From positions 1 through 64,000 of the forward strand of contig CAMDCE010000025.1 of NCBI GenBank assembly GCA_945889625.1: DNA of 64,000 nt, written 5' to 3'. This stretch comes from Asaia bogorensis. Its GTDB lineage: Bacteria > Pseudomonadota > Alphaproteobacteria > Reyranellales > Reyranellaceae. The notes beneath the pieces were generated by a model. That model searched no databases and was not told the origin of the DNA. It saw nothing but the letters and a program-made list of their open reading frames with translations. This document shows positions 45,566 to 56,135 of the stretch, piece after piece. Positions within the stretch are counted from its first letter, which is position 1, and every line of letters starts with the position of its first letter. The position numbers and the translations under genes are program-made.

Positions 45566-48500
45566 ATGGCGAGCATCAATTATACCGTGACGGACAATTG
45601 GGGTTCGGGCTTTGTCGGCAACATGACCGTGCCCGGCGGCAATCAGGGGCTGCACGGCTGGACCGTCGAATTCGATGCGACGTTCGCCATCTCCGACATC
45701 TGGGGCGCCGAGATCGTCAGCCACGTCGGCAACCACTATGTGATCCGCAATCTCAGCTGGAACTCCGACGTGCCGTCGGGCGGCAACACCACCTTCGGCT
45801 TCCAGGCGACGCCGGGCGCCGGCGGCACAGCGGCGACAGGGTTCACGCTCGACGGTGCGGGTGACGCGCCGCCGCCCGTGCTTCCGACGCTGTCGATCGC
45901 CGATGCCTCGGTCGCCGAGGGCAATGCCGGAAGCTCGCAGCTCTCCTTCACGGTCAGCCTCTCGCAGGCGGCCAACGGACCGGTGACGGTCCACTATGCG
46001 ACCGGCAACGGCACGGCGACTTCTGGTTCGGACTACACCACCCAGTCGGGCACCGTCAGCTTCGCGGCCGGCGAGATCTCGAAGGTGATCACGGTGCCCG
46101 TCACGGCGGACACCGCGGTCGAGGCCAACGAATCCCTGGTCGTCACGCTCTCCAGCGCTTCCGGCGCCACCATCGCCGACGGCGCGGCCGCCGGCACCAT
46201 CGTCAATGACGACGTTGCGCCGCCGCCTCCGCCTCCGCCGGGCAGTGTCTCGCTCGACTACGCCATCGGTTCCAACTGGGGTTCGGGTTTCACCGGCGGC
46301 ATGACGGTCGGCACGACGGGCTCCGCGCTCAATGGCTGGACCGTCGAGTTCAATGCCTCGTTCGCCATCACCAATATCTGGAACGCCGAGATCGTGAGCC
46401 ATGTCGGCGACCACTATGTCGTGCGCAACGCGGCGTGGAACGGCCAGGTCGGCAGCGGACAGCAGACGTCGTTCGGCTTCCAGGCAACGGCCGGCAGCGC
46501 CGGCGCCGCCGCGTCGGGCTTCACGGTCAATGGCGTCGCTACAGGACACGATCCCGTGCCGGTGGTGCCGAGCCTTTCCGTGGCCGATACCACGGTGAGC
46601 GAGGGCAACAGCGGGAGCCGCGATCTCGCCTTCACCGTCACGCTCTCGGCCGCGGCGACGACTTCCGTCTCGGTCGCCTATGCGACCAGCAACGGCACTG
46701 CGACCGCCGGTTCGGACTACACGGCACAGACCGGCACGCTCACCTTTGCGGCGGGCGAGATCTCGAAGGTGGTCCATATCCAGGTGTCGGGCGATACGGT
46801 GCTGGAGGGCAACGAATCGCTGACGCTCACCCTGTCGTCGCCAAATGGCGCGACCATCGCCGACGGCACGGCGGCCGGTGTCATCACCAACGACGATGTG
46901 GCACCTCCGCCGCCAACTCTGAGCATCGGCGACGCGAGCTTTGCCGAAGGCAGCGCCGCCACGCCGGGACATGCCACCTTCACGGTGACCTTGTCGGCCG
47001 CCGCGACGTCGCCGGTGACCGTGAACTTCGCCACAGCGAACGGTACGGCGACTGCGGGTAGCGACTACGTCGCGCAATCCGGCGCGCTCACCTTCGCGCC
47101 CGGCGAGACCCAGAAGACGATCCAGATTGCGGCGATCGGCGACGCGGTCGTTGAAGCCAACGAAGCCTTCACCGTCGTCCTGACAAGCCCGGTCGGCGCC
47201 ACTCTCGCCAATGGCACGGGCGCCGGCACCATCACCAATGACGACGCGGCGCCGCCGCCAGCGGAGTTGCCTGCTCTCAGCATCGCCGACACGTCGGTGG
47301 TCGAGGGCGATCCCGGTACCGGCTCCGTCGCCTCGGGCTGGTTCAGCACCTCGGGCAACCAGATCGTCGATGCCGCGGGGCATTCGGTCCAGATCGCCGG
47401 CACGAACTGGTTCGGCTTCGAATCGTCGACTCTGGCGCCGCACGGCCTGTGGACGCGCGGCTATCAGAGCATGATGGACCAGATGGTGGATCTGGGCTTC
47501 AACACCATCCGCCTGCCGTTCTCCAACGACACGATCCACAGCACCGGCACGCCCAACGGCATCGACTTCTTCAAGAATCCGGATCTGCAGGGCCTCTCCG
47601 CCATGCAGATCATGGACAAGATCGTGGCCTATGCCGGAGAGCTCGGGCTCAAGATCATCCTCGATCATCATCGCAACGATTCAGGCCCCGGCGCGTCGCC
47701 CAACGGCCTGTGGTACGATGGCCAGCACAGCGAGGCCCAGTGGGTCTCCGACTGGCAGATGCTGGCGGCGCGCTATGCCAACGATCCGACCGTGATCGGC
47801 GCCGATTTGCACAACGAACCCCACGCCGGTACCTGGGGCGGCGGCGGACCGACCGACTGGGCAGCGGCCGCCGAGCTCGCCGGCAACGCCATCGGCGCGG
47901 TCAATCCCAACTGGCTGATCTTCGTCGAGGGCGTCGCCGTCTATCAGGGGGAGAACTACTGGTGGGGCGGCAACCTGATGGGTGTGCGGGACCGGCCCAT
48001 CGATCTCGATGTTTCCAACAAGCTGGTCTATTCGGCGCACGACTATCCTAACTCGGTGTGGCCGCAGCCGTGGTTCCAGGGCGACAACTTCGCCGCCGCC
48101 CTGCCGGCCAAGTTCGACCAGATGTGGGGCTACATCCACAAGGAGGGCATCGCACCGGTCTATATCGGCGAGTTCGGCACCAACCTCACCGATCCCAAGG
48201 ACGCGCCCTGGCTGGAGGCCATCACCTCCTACATGTCGGGCGATTTCGACAACGACGGCACGTCCGACATCCCTGCCGACGAGCAGGGCATCAGCTGGAC
48301 CTTCTGGTCGTGGAATCCCAATTCCGGCGATACCGGCGGCATCCTGGGCAACGACTGGAACAGCGTTAACCAGGCCAAGCTCGACTATCTGACGCCGATC
48401 CAGTTCGACTTCGACAGCGACGTGCCGGGCGGCGGCGGTGACGAGCCTGCGACGGCCGAGGCCGTCTTCCAGCTCACGCTCTCGGCACCGGCCAGCGGTT

Positions 48501-50305
48501 TCGTGACGGTGGCTTTCCATACCGTCCCCGGCGATGCCACGGCCACGGATTTCACCACCACCACCGGTTCGGTCACCTTCGCGCCGGGCGAGCAGACCAG
48601 GACGATCTCGATCCCAATCAAGCCGGACAATACGGGCGAGGCCAACGAGCACTTCACCGTGGTGCTGACCAATGCCGTGGGCGCCACCTTGGCGCGCGAC
48701 ACCGCGACCGCCACCATCGTCGACGACGACGGCGGGATCGTGACGCCGCCGCCTCCTCCGCCGCCTCCGCCTCTGCCGCCGCCCGGTCCTTCGGGCGATC
48801 TGCGCGGGGTGTTCTCGGCGACCGATAGCTGGAGCGGCGGCTTCAACGGCGGTGTCACCGTCCACAATGACGGCGCGAACCTGAGCGGCGGATGGCAGAT
48901 CGCCATCGACATGCCGTACCTGATCACCGACATCTGGAACGCCCGCATCATCTCCCACGACGCCAACAGCTACGTGATCGGCAGCGCCGCCTGGAACGGC
49001 CAGCTCGCGCATGACGGCGAGACGACCTTCGGCTTCGTCGCCTCGGGACAGCTGAACCCGTCGGCGGTGCACATCCACGCCGTCGACGACACGCCGGACT
49101 CCGTTCCGACCGTGCCGACCGGCCTGGTCGCCACCACCGTGTCCAGCACATCGACGATGCTGAGCTGGGACGCCTCGACCGTACCCGGCGGTGGAACCGT
49201 CACCGGCTATGCGGTCTTCGAGGATGGCCAGCAGATCGCCACCGTCACCGGCACCCACTACACCGCCACTCACCTTACGCCGGACACCAGCTACCAGTTC
49301 TCGGTGGCGGCGATCGACGCGCTGGGATCGTCGGCCCAGGCAAGCCCGATCGCCGTGCATACGACGATCCCCGATCCCCACGGCAGCCTCGAGCACATGT
49401 TCTCGCCCTACATCGATATGGCGATGCCGGTCGACGCCGACCTGGTCGCGATCTCCCAGGCCGCGGGCATCGAGAACTTCACCTTGGCCTTCATGCTCGC
49501 TTCCAGCGAGGGCATCGGCTGGCAGGGCGTCGGCTCGATCGACGACGACACGCTGTATACCCCGTCGGGAACGACGACGACGATCCTCGAGCAGGTCCAG
49601 GCGATCCAGGCGGCCGGCGGCAACATCACCATCTCGTTCGGCGGCGCGGCCGGCCAGGAAGCAGCGCTCACGGCGCCCAACGCGACCGTCCTGCAGGCCG
49701 AATACCAGTCGGTGATCGACCGCTACAACATCACCTCCATCGACTTCGACATCGAAGGTGCGGCGGTGCAGGACCAGCGCTCGATCACCATGCGCGACCA
49801 GGCCATCGTCGGCCTGCAGGCGGCCAACCCCGACCTCAAGGTGTCGTTCACCCTGGCGGTGCTGCCGACTGGCCTCGTCGCCGACGGGCTGAACCTGCTG
49901 CGGAGCGCCATGAACGACGGCGTGCGGATCGACATGGTCAACATCATGGCCATGGATTACGGCCAGTCGGTCGACAACAACGGCCAGATGGGGCTGAACG
50001 CCATCCTTGCGTCGGAGGCGACCCAGCAGCAGCTCCTGGACCTCGGCCTCGACGCCAAGATCGGCATCACGCCAATGATCGGCGTCAACGACATCATCTC
50101 CGAAGTGTTCACCTTGGCAGACGCCCAGGCGCTGGTCGACTACGCCGCGAACGATCCCGACGTGGCAATGCTTTCGATGTGGTCGGTGGCGCGCGACAAC
50201 GGCAATTCGGCCGGCGCCCCTTACGCCTCGTCGGACAGCAGCGGGATCGCCCAGAACCCGTTCGAGTTCGCCGGAATCCTGAACGACTTCGACCACGTCG
50301 TGTGA
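45566..50305 (+). CDS. secreted multidomain GH5 cellulase–GH18 protein
   Basis: 1579 residues; ATG at 45566 with GGAGGG upstream. Domains: CBM2 (about 1 to 100), Calx-beta (108 to 215), CBM2 (225 to 328), Calx-beta (335 to 443), Calx-beta (451 to 559), start of a Calx-beta (570 to 590), GH5 (590 to 951, acid/base E751 in HNEP, nucleophile E869 in IGEFG, close to Acidothermus E1-type endoglucanase), rest of the Calx-beta (958 to 1055), Pro-rich linker, CBM2 (1078 to 1175), Fn3 (1180 to 1268) and GH18 (1272 on, with SIDFDIEG and catalytic E1397). There is no signal peptide, no RTX repeat, and the chain ends in FDHVV; export by the downstream type I system is inferred. Confidence 0.9.
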   Translation: MASINYTVTDNWGSGFVGNMTVPGGNQGLHGWTVEFDATFAISDIWGAEIVSHVGNHYVIRNLSWNSDVPSGGNTTFGFQATPGAGGTAATGFTLDGAGDAPPPVLPTLSIADASVAEGNAGSSQLSFTVSLSQAANGPVTVHYATGNGTATSGSDYTTQSGTVSFAAGEISKVITVPVTADTAVEANESLVVTLSSASGATIADGAAAGTIVNDDVAPPPPPPPGSVSLDYAIGSNWGSGFTGGMTVGTTGSALNGWTVEFNASFAITNIWNAEIVSHVGDHYVVRNAAWNGQVGSGQQTSFGFQATAGSAGAAASGFTVNGVATGHDPVPVVPSLSVADTTVSEGNSGSRDLAFTVTLSAAATTSVSVAYATSNGTATAGSDYTAQTGTLTFAAGEISKVVHIQVSGDTVLEGNESLTLTLSSPNGATIADGTAAGVITNDDVAPPPPTLSIGDASFAEGSAATPGHATFTVTLSAAATSPVTVNFATANGTATAGSDYVAQSGALTFAPGETQKTIQIAAIGDAVVEANEAFTVVLTSPVGATLANGTGAGTITNDDAAPPPAELPALSIADTSVVEGDPGTGSVASGWFSTSGNQIVDAAGHSVQIAGTNWFGFESSTLAPHGLWTRGYQSMMDQMVDLGFNTIRLPFSNDTIHSTGTPNGIDFFKNPDLQGLSAMQIMDKIVAYAGELGLKIILDHHRNDSGPGASPNGLWYDGQHSEAQWVSDWQMLAARYANDPTVIGADLHNEPHAGTWGGGGPTDWAAAAELAGNAIGAVNPNWLIFVEGVAVYQGENYWWGGNLMGVRDRPIDLDVSNKLVYSAHDYPNSVWPQPWFQGDNFAAALPAKFDQMWGYIHKEGIAPVYIGEFGTNLTDPKDAPWLEAITSYMSGDFDNDGTSDIPADEQGISWTFWSWNPNSGDTGGILGNDWNSVNQAKLDYLTPIQFDFDSDVPGGGGDEPATAEAVFQLTLSAPASGFVTVAFHTVPGDATATDFTTTTGSVTFAPGEQTRTISIPIKPDNTGEANEHFTVVLTNAVGATLARDTATATIVDDDGGIVTPPPPPPPPPLPPPGPSGDLRGVFSATDSWSGGFNGGVTVHNDGANLSGGWQIAIDMPYLITDIWNARIISHDANSYVIGSAAWNGQLAHDGETTFGFVASGQLNPSAVHIHAVDDTPDSVPTVPTGLVATTVSSTSTMLSWDASTVPGGGTVTGYAVFEDGQQIATVTGTHYTATHLTPDTSYQFSVAAIDALGSSAQASPIAVHTTIPDPHGSLEHMFSPYIDMAMPVDADLVAISQAAGIENFTLAFMLASSEGIGWQGVGSIDDDTLYTPSGTTTTILEQVQAIQAAGGNITISFGGAAGQEAALTAPNATVLQAEYQSVIDRYNITSIDFDIEGAAVQDQRSITMRDQAIVGLQAANPDLKVSFTLAVLPTGLVADGLNLLRSAMNDGVRIDMVNIMAMDYGQSVDNNGQMGLNAILASEATQQQLLDLGLDAKIGITPMIGVNDIISEVFTLADAQALVDYAANDPDVAMLSMWSVARDNGNSAGAPYASSDSSGIAQNPFEFAGILNDFDHVV

Positions 50306-50306
50306 C

Positions 50307-52043
50307 ATGAGCTGGCACCGACCGCGCTCGGAACTGTCGGCGGCGCTCGCCGCCTGCCGCAAGGCGTTCATCGGCGTGGCGCTGTTCAGCGCCATGCTGA
50401 ACGTGCTCTACCTCACCGGCTCGTTCTACATGCTCGAGGTCTACGACCGCGTGCTGCCGAGCCGCAGCGTGCCGACGCTGGTCGGCATCACCATCCTTGC
50501 CCTCGTGCTGTTCGGCTTCCAGGGCTTCCTCGACATCGTCCGCAGCCGCGTCCTGGTGCGGATCGCCGGATCGCTCGACGAGGCGGTGAGCTGTCGCGTC
50601 TATCGCGTGCTGGTGACCTTGCCGCTCAAGGCGCCGACGCCGCACGGCATGCAGCCGCTGCGCGATCTCGACCAGATCCGCTCCTTCCTGTCGACAGTCG
50701 GGCCGGCGGCCCTGTTCGACCTGCCGTGGCTGCCGCTCTATCTCGGCATCTGCTTCCTCTTTCATCCCTTGATCGGCATCGCGGCGACGGCGGGCGGGTT
50801 GATCCTGGTCGTCGTCACGCTTCTCACCGAGCTGCTGACGCGCGCGCCGGCCGGCGAGGCGGCGGGCCTGGGCAGCAGCCGTGCGGCATTGGCCGAGGCC
50901 GGCCGTCGCAACGCCGAGGCGATCCAGGCAATGGGCATGGCGGACCGTCTCGGTGCGCTGTGGGGCGACTGCAATCGCGGCTACCTCGCCGCCCAGCGGC
51001 GCGCCGCCGATGTTGCCGGCGGATTGGGCGGACTGTCGAAGGTCCTGCGCGTGGTGCTGCAATCGGGGGTGCTGGGGATCGGCGCCTGGCTGGTGATCAA
51101 CGGCCAGGCCACGGCCGGCGTCATTATCGCCAGCTCGATCCTGACCTCGCGTGCCCTGGCGCCCATCGAGCTCGCGATCGCCCATTGGCGGGGCTTCGTC
51201 TCGGCGCGCCAGAGCTGGCGGCGCCTCAGCGACCTCATGGGCAAGATCCCGGCGGACCAGCCGCGCATGGCCTTGCCCACGCCGGTCCATTCGCTGGCGC
51301 TCGAGACGGTGAGCGTGGTTCCACCCGGAACGAACCGGGTCGTCGTCCAGGACATGGCGCTTCAGCTCAAGGCGGGCCAGGGGCTGGGCATCATCGGGCC
51401 CAGCGCGTCGGGCAAGTCGTCGCTGGCGCGCGTCATGGTGGGCGTCTGGGCGGCGGCACGCGGCAAGATCCGCATCGACGGCGCGGCGCTCGACCAGTGG
51501 TCGTCGGAGGATCTGGGTCCGCACATCGGCTATCTGCCGCAGGACATGGAGCTGTTCGCCGGCAGCGTGGCACAGAACATCGCCCGCTTCGAACCGGAGC
51601 CGTCCTCCGGGTCGGTCATTGCCGCGGCCAAGGCCGCCGGCGTCCACGAGCTGGTCCTCGGCCTGCCGGAGGGCTACGAGACGCAGATCGGCGAAGCAGG
51701 CGCGGCGCTGTCGGCCGGACAGCGCCAGCGGGTCGGCCTCGCCCGCGCGCTCTATGGCGATCCGTTCCTGGTGGTGCTGGACGAGCCCAATGCCAATCTC
51801 GACAGCGAGGGCGAAGAGGCCCTGACGCAGGCCATCCTGGGCGTCCGCGCGCGCGGCGGCATCGCCGTCGTGATTGCCCATCGGCCGAGCGCGCTTGCCG
51901 GCGTCGATACCTTGCTGGTGATGCGGGGCGGACGCCTGCAGGCCTTCGGGCCGAAGGAGGCGGTGCTCAAGGATGCGTTGCAGCCCGTTCCCGGGCCGAC
52001 AGCCGCCCGCTTCGTCGCCAGGCAGCAGGCAGCCGCATCATGA
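50307..52043 (+). CDS. type I secretion ABC transporter (PrtD-like)
   Basis: 578 residues: six-helix permease (about 20 to 300) and ATPase with Walker A GPSASGKSS, signature LSAGQRQR (one residue from LSGGQ) and Walker B LVVLDEPNANLD. It starts two bases after the enzyme gene, so it belongs to the same operon. It lacks a C39 peptidase-like domain, as PrtD/LapB-class transporters do. It should energise export of the GH5–GH18 protein. Confidence 0.93.
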   Translation: MSWHRPRSELSAALAACRKAFIGVALFSAMLNVLYLTGSFYMLEVYDRVLPSRSVPTLVGITILALVLFGFQGFLDIVRSRVLVRIAGSLDEAVSCRVYRVLVTLPLKAPTPHGMQPLRDLDQIRSFLSTVGPAALFDLPWLPLYLGICFLFHPLIGIAATAGGLILVVVTLLTELLTRAPAGEAAGLGSSRAALAEAGRRNAEAIQAMGMADRLGALWGDCNRGYLAAQRRAADVAGGLGGLSKVLRVVLQSGVLGIGAWLVINGQATAGVIIASSILTSRALAPIELAIAHWRGFVSARQSWRRLSDLMGKIPADQPRMALPTPVHSLALETVSVVPPGTNRVVVQDMALQLKAGQGLGIIGPSASGKSSLARVMVGVWAAARGKIRIDGAALDQWSSEDLGPHIGYLPQDMELFAGSVAQNIARFEPEPSSGSVIAAAKAAGVHELVLGLPEGYETQIGEAGAALSAGQRQRVGLARALYGDPFLVVLDEPNANLDSEGEEALTQAILGVRARGGIAVVIAHRPSALAGVDTLLVMRGGRLQAFGPKEAVLKDALQPVPGPTAARFVARQQAAAS

Positions 52044-53338
52044 CCGTGACCTCGCAGCAATCCATACGACGCCATCTTTTCGCGGGCACGGCGGCGGTGC
52101 TCCTGCTGGCCGGCGGCGTCGGCGGCTGGGCTGCGACGACCGAACTTTCGGGCGCGGTGATTGCATCAGGCCAGCTCGTCGTCGATTCGAACGTCAAAAA
52201 GGTTCAGCATCCGACCGGCGGCGTAGTCGGCGAGCTGCGGGTCAAGGAGGGCGACCGGGTCAAGGCCGGCGATGTCGTGGTGCGACTCGACGAGACCCAG
52301 ACGCGCGCCAGTCTGGCGATCGTGACCAAGGCGCTGGATGAGTTGGCGGCGCGGCAGGCCCGCAATGAAGCCGAACGGGACGCCGCGGACAAAGTGCACT
52401 TCACGCCGGACCTCCTCGCCAGGACCCATGATCCCGACGTGACGCGGGTGACGTCGGGCGAACAGAGGCTGTTCGAGATCCGCCGGTCCAGCCGCGAAGG
52501 CCAGAAAGCACAGCTCCGGGAGCAGGTCGCCCAGCTCGAGCAGCAGATCCAGGGCAACAGGGAACAGGAGTCGGCCAAGGCCAAGGAAATCGACTGGATC
52601 CAGCAGGAGCTCAGGGGCGTTCGCGACCTGTGGAAGCAGAACCTGGTGCCGTTCGCCCGGGTGACCGCACTCGAGCGCGATGGCGCCCGGCTTGAAGGCG
52701 AGCGCGGCGCCCTGATCGCCACGATTGCCCAGACCAAGGGCCGTATCGCGGAAATCCGGCTGAAGATCCTGCAAATCAGCGAAGATCTCTACGTCGACGT
52801 CGGCAAGGACCTCGCCGAAATCCGCAGCAAGAAGTCGGAACTGGTCGAACGGCGGGTCGCCGCCGAAGACCAGCTCAAGCGCATCGATCTCATCGCACCG
52901 CAGGACGGCAAGGTCTTTCAGCGCACCGTGCACACGGTCGGCGGCGTCATCCAGGCCGGCGAGCCGGTCATGCTGATCGTGCCCGATGCCGACAGCCTGA
53001 TCGTCGAAGCCAAGATCGCACCGCAGGACATCGACCAGGTGCGCCTGGGCCAGTCGGTTGTGCTGCGGTTCCCGGCCTTCAACCAGCGCTCGACGCCCGA
53101 GCTCAATGGCGAGGTCGTCGGCATCGCAGCCGACGTCACGCAGGACGACAGAAGGAACGAGTCGTACTACTCGGTGCGCATCCGGGTTTTCGATACCGAA
53201 CTTCAGCGGCTTGACGGGCAGAAACTGCTGGCCGGCATGCCCGTCGAGGCCTTTCTCCAGACCGAGCCGCGCACGGCGATTTCCTATCTCGTCAAGCCCA
53301 TGCAGGATCAGATCGCGCGAGCCTTCAGGGGGCGCTGA
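52040..53338 (+). CDS. HlyD-family type I secretion adaptor
   Basis: 432 residues: one N-terminal membrane helix (about 12 to 32), lipoyl-like motif with GGVVGELRVKEGDRVKAGD, a long coiled-coil hairpin (about 90 to 250) and a C-terminal beta-barrel with HTVGGVIQAGEPVMLIVP. It links the ABC transporter to an outer-membrane TolC, which is not in the window. Overlaps the transporter gene by 4 bases (ATGA). Confidence 0.93.
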   Translation: MTVTSQQSIRRHLFAGTAAVLLLAGGVGGWAATTELSGAVIASGQLVVDSNVKKVQHPTGGVVGELRVKEGDRVKAGDVVVRLDETQTRASLAIVTKALDELAARQARNEAERDAADKVHFTPDLLARTHDPDVTRVTSGEQRLFEIRRSSREGQKAQLREQVAQLEQQIQGNREQESAKAKEIDWIQQELRGVRDLWKQNLVPFARVTALERDGARLEGERGALIATIAQTKGRIAEIRLKILQISEDLYVDVGKDLAEIRSKKSELVERRVAAEDQLKRIDLIAPQDGKVFQRTVHTVGGVIQAGEPVMLIVPDADSLIVEAKIAPQDIDQVRLGQSVVLRFPAFNQRSTPELNGEVVGIAADVTQDDRRNESYYSVRIRVFDTELQRLDGQKLLAGMPVEAFLQTEPRTAISYLVKPMQDQIARAFRGR

Positions 53339-53345
53339 CCGGCGA

Positions 53346-56135
53346 CTAGACCCGTCCGTGGCAGTGCTTGAATTTCTTGCCCGAACCGCACGGGCAGGCC
53401 GCGTTGCGCGAGACCTTGCCCCAGGTAGAGGGATCGTTGGGATCGACTGCCGCCTTGCCCATCGGCTTCATCGTGCGAGGCCGCGACAGCGTGGCGACAC
53501 CGCCGCCTGACGGGTCGGCAGGATCGTAGGCCGGATCGTCGGCCATCGCGGCGGCGAGCGCCGGATCGCCGTGGATCTCGCGCATCTGGGTCGGCACCTC
53601 CGGCATCGGCGGTTGCTCCATGCGGAGCTGCACGGTGGCGAGCACGTTGACCACCGATTCGCGCAAGCCCGTCAGCAGGTCGCTGAACAGGTTGAAGGCC
53701 TCGCGCTTGTATTCGTTCAGCGGATCCTTCTGGCCGTAGGCGCGCAGTCCGATGCCCTGCCGCAGATGGTCGAGATGCAGCAGGTGGTCCTTCCAGTTCT
53801 GGTCGAACAGTTGCATCAGCACGCTCTTCTCGACCTGGCGCCACACTTCCGGCCCGTACTGCGCCGCCTTCTGGGCGAACAGCCGGTCGGCCGCCTCGTT
53901 CAGGCGCGTCGTGATCTCCTCGTCGGCGATGCCTTCTTCCTTGGCCCACTCGTCGATCGGCAGGTCGAGCCCGAAGATGCGCTGCACCTCCTCTTTGAGC
54001 TCACCCGTCTTCCATTGCTCGGCGTAGACATCCTCGGGAATGGTCCGCGCCACCAGGGCGTCGATGACGTCGCGGCGCATGCCGGCGACCGTCTCCGAGA
54101 CGTCCTCGGTGGCCATCAGCTCGATGCGCTCCTTGTAGATCTCCTTGCGCTGGCTGTTCATGACATCGTCGAAGCGCAGCAGGTTCTTGCGAATCTCGAA
54201 GTTGCGCGCCTCGACCTTGCCCTGCGCGGTCTCCAGCGCCTTGTTGAGCCAGCGGTGGGTCAGCGCCTCGTCGTCGGCCATGCCCTTCTTCTGCACCCAG
54301 TCGAGCACCTTGTTGTTGCCGAAGATGCGCATCAGGTCGTCTTCCAGCGACAGGAAGAACTTGGATGCGCCGGGGTCGCCCTGGCGGCCGGAACGGCCGC
54401 GCAGCTGGTTGTCGATGCGTCGGCTCTCGTGGCGCTCGGTGCCGACCACATAGAGGCCGCCCGCCTTGAGCACGATCTCGCGGTCGCGCTCGACACCCGC
54501 CCGGATTTCCGCCTCGATCCGCGCCAGTTCGGCCTTGCGTTCGGCCCGGGCTTGATCCGAATCACCGGCGAACTTGGCGGCGATCTCAGGTTCGCTCTGG
54601 CGCACCAGCATCTCGACGTTGCCGCCCAGTTGGATGTCGGTGCCGCGGCCGGCCATATTGGTGGCGATGGTGATGGTGGCCGGCCGGCCGGCCTGGGCGA
54701 CGATCTGCGCTTCCTGCTCATGGAAGCGGGCGTTCAGCACATTATGCGGGATACCCTGCTTCTTCAGCTCCTCGGCCAGCGCCTCGGACTTCTCGATGGA
54801 TACCGTGCCGACCAGCATCGGCTGGTTGCGGGCCCGACATTCCTGGATGAGCTTGACGATGGCGCGGGTCTTGTCGGTCAGCGTGCGGTAGATCTCGTCG
54901 TCGGCGTCCTTGCGCACGACGGCCACGTTGGTCGGAATCTCGACCACTTCGAGCCGATAGATTTCACCGAACTCGGTGGCCTCGGTCAGCGCCGTGCCGG
55001 TCATGCCGGCCAGCTTGGGATACATGCGGAACAGGTTCTGGAAGGTGATCGAGGCCAGCGTCTGGTTCTCGCGCTGGATCTCGACATTCTCCTTGGCCTC
55101 GAGCGCCTGGTGCAGGCCCTCGGAATAGCGCCGGCCCGACATCATGCGGCCGGTGAACTCGTCGATGATGATGACCTGGCCGTCCTTGACGATGTAGTCG
55201 ACGTCGCGGGCAAAGTTCTTGTGGGCCCTGAGCGCCTGTGTGATGTGGTGCAGCACCGATATCATCGCCGGCGCGTAGAGGCTGATGCCCTCGGGCAGCA
55301 GGCCGTCGCCGCGCAGGATGTCTTCCACCGCCTCGATGCCGGCGTCGGTCAGCACCACGGTGCGGGTCTTCTCGTCTTTTTCGTAGTGCTCGGCCTTGAG
55401 CTTGGGGATTACCGTGTCGGCGCGCCGGTAGAGCTCCGAGGAATCCTCGGCCGGGCCGGAGATGATCAGCGGCGTGCGCGCCTCGTCGATCGGGATCGAA
55501 TCGACTTCGTCGACGATCGCGAAATTGAAGGGCCGCTGGGCCATGGCGTCGAGGCGGAACTTCATGTTGTCGCGCAGATAGTCGAAGCCGATCTCGTTGT
55601 TGGTCCCGTAGGTGACGTCGCAGGCGTAGGCTTCCTTGCGCTGCTCGTCCGAGAGGTCGTGCACGATCACGCCGACGGTGAGGCCAAGGAAGCCGTAGAT
55701 CTGCCCCATCCATTCGGAGTCGCGGCGGGCCAGGTAGTCGTTCACCGTCACGACATGCACGCCCTTGCCTTCGAGGGCGTTGAGATAAACCGCCAGCGTC
55801 GCCACCAGGGTCTTGCCTTCGCCGGTCTTCATCTCGGCGATCTTGCCCTGGTGCAGCACCATGCCGCCCTTGAGCTGGACGTCGAAATGGCGCTGGCCGA
55901 GCGTGCGCTTGGCCGCCTCGCGCACGACGGCGAAGGCCTCGATCAGCAGGCCGTCCAGGGTCTCGCCCTTGCTCAAGCGCTCGCGGAATTCCGCGGTCTT
56001 GGCGCGCAGGTCGTCGTCGGAGAGCTTGGCGAATTCCGGCTCGAGCGCATTGATCTTCGCCACCGGCTTGTCGAAGCCTTTGACGATGCGGTCATTGGCC
56101 GTCCCGAACAAGCTTCGGGCAAGCGACCCCAGCAT
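53346..56135 (-). CDS. secA: preprotein translocase ATPase SecA
   Basis: 929 residues. The DEAD motor has Walker [10 protein letters not shown] and [25 protein letters not shown] and [10 protein letters not shown] are classic SecA motifs. The C-terminus carries the zinc-binding [14 protein letters not shown] that contacts SecB. It drives protein export through SecYEG. Convergent with the HlyD-type gene and divergent from the parvulin gene across 255 bases. Confidence 0.98.
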   Translation of the reverse strand: MLGSLARSLFGTANDRIVKGFDKPVAKINALEPEFAKLSDDDLRAKTAEFRERLSKGETLDGLLIEAFAVVREAAKRTLGQRHFDVQLKGGMVLHQGKIAEMKTGEGKTLVATLAVYLNALEGKGVHVVTVNDYLARRDSEWMGQIYGFLGLTVGVIVHDLSDEQRKEAYACDVTYGTNNEIGFDYLRDNMKFRLDAMAQRPFNFAIVDEVDSIPIDEARTPLIISGPAEDSSELYRRADTVIPKLKAEHYEKDEKTRTVVLTDAGIEAVEDILRGDGLLPEGISLYAPAMISVLHHITQALRAHKNFARDVDYIVKDGQVIIIDEFTGRMMSGRRYSEGLHQALEAKENVEIQRENQTLASITFQNLFRMYPKLAGMTGTALTEATEFGEIYRLEVVEIPTNVAVVRKDADDEIYRTLTDKTRAIVKLIQECRARNQPMLVGTVSIEKSEALAEELKKQGIPHNVLNARFHEQEAQIVAQAGRPATITIATNMAGRGTDIQLGGNVEMLVRQSEPEIAAKFAGDSDQARAERKAELARIEAEIRAGVERDREIVLKAGGLYVVGTERHESRRIDNQLRGRSGRQGDPGASKFFLSLEDDLMRIFGNNKVLDWVQKKGMADDEALTHRWLNKALETAQGKVEARNFEIRKNLLRFDDVMNSQRKEIYKERIELMATEDVSETVAGMRRDVIDALVARTIPEDVYAEQWKTGELKEEVQRIFGLDLPIDEWAKEEGIADEEITTRLNEAADRLFAQKAAQYGPEVWRQVEKSVLMQLFDQNWKDHLLHLDHLRQGIGLRAYGQKDPLNEYKREAFNLFSDLLTGLRESVVNVLATVQLRMEQPPMPEVPTQMREIHGDPALAAAMADDPAYDPADPSGGGVATLSRPRTMKPMGKAAVDPNDPSTWGKVSRNAACPCGSGKKFKHCHGRV

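Noticed and set aside
45260-47671. An 803-residue open frame on the minus strand through the start of the GH5–GH18 gene
   Set aside because: It is antisense to a repeat-rich real gene; no family motif, and the sense protein has strong domain evidence.
45566-50305. RTX calcium-binding nonapeptides in the secreted enzyme
   Set aside because: Repeats such as GTATAGSDY belong to Calx-beta units; no GGxGxDxUx series is seen.
47681-50395. A 904-residue minus-strand open frame opposite the GH5 and GH18 domains
   Set aside because: Mirror of codon bias of the sense strand; catalytic residues of both enzymes lie on the plus strand.
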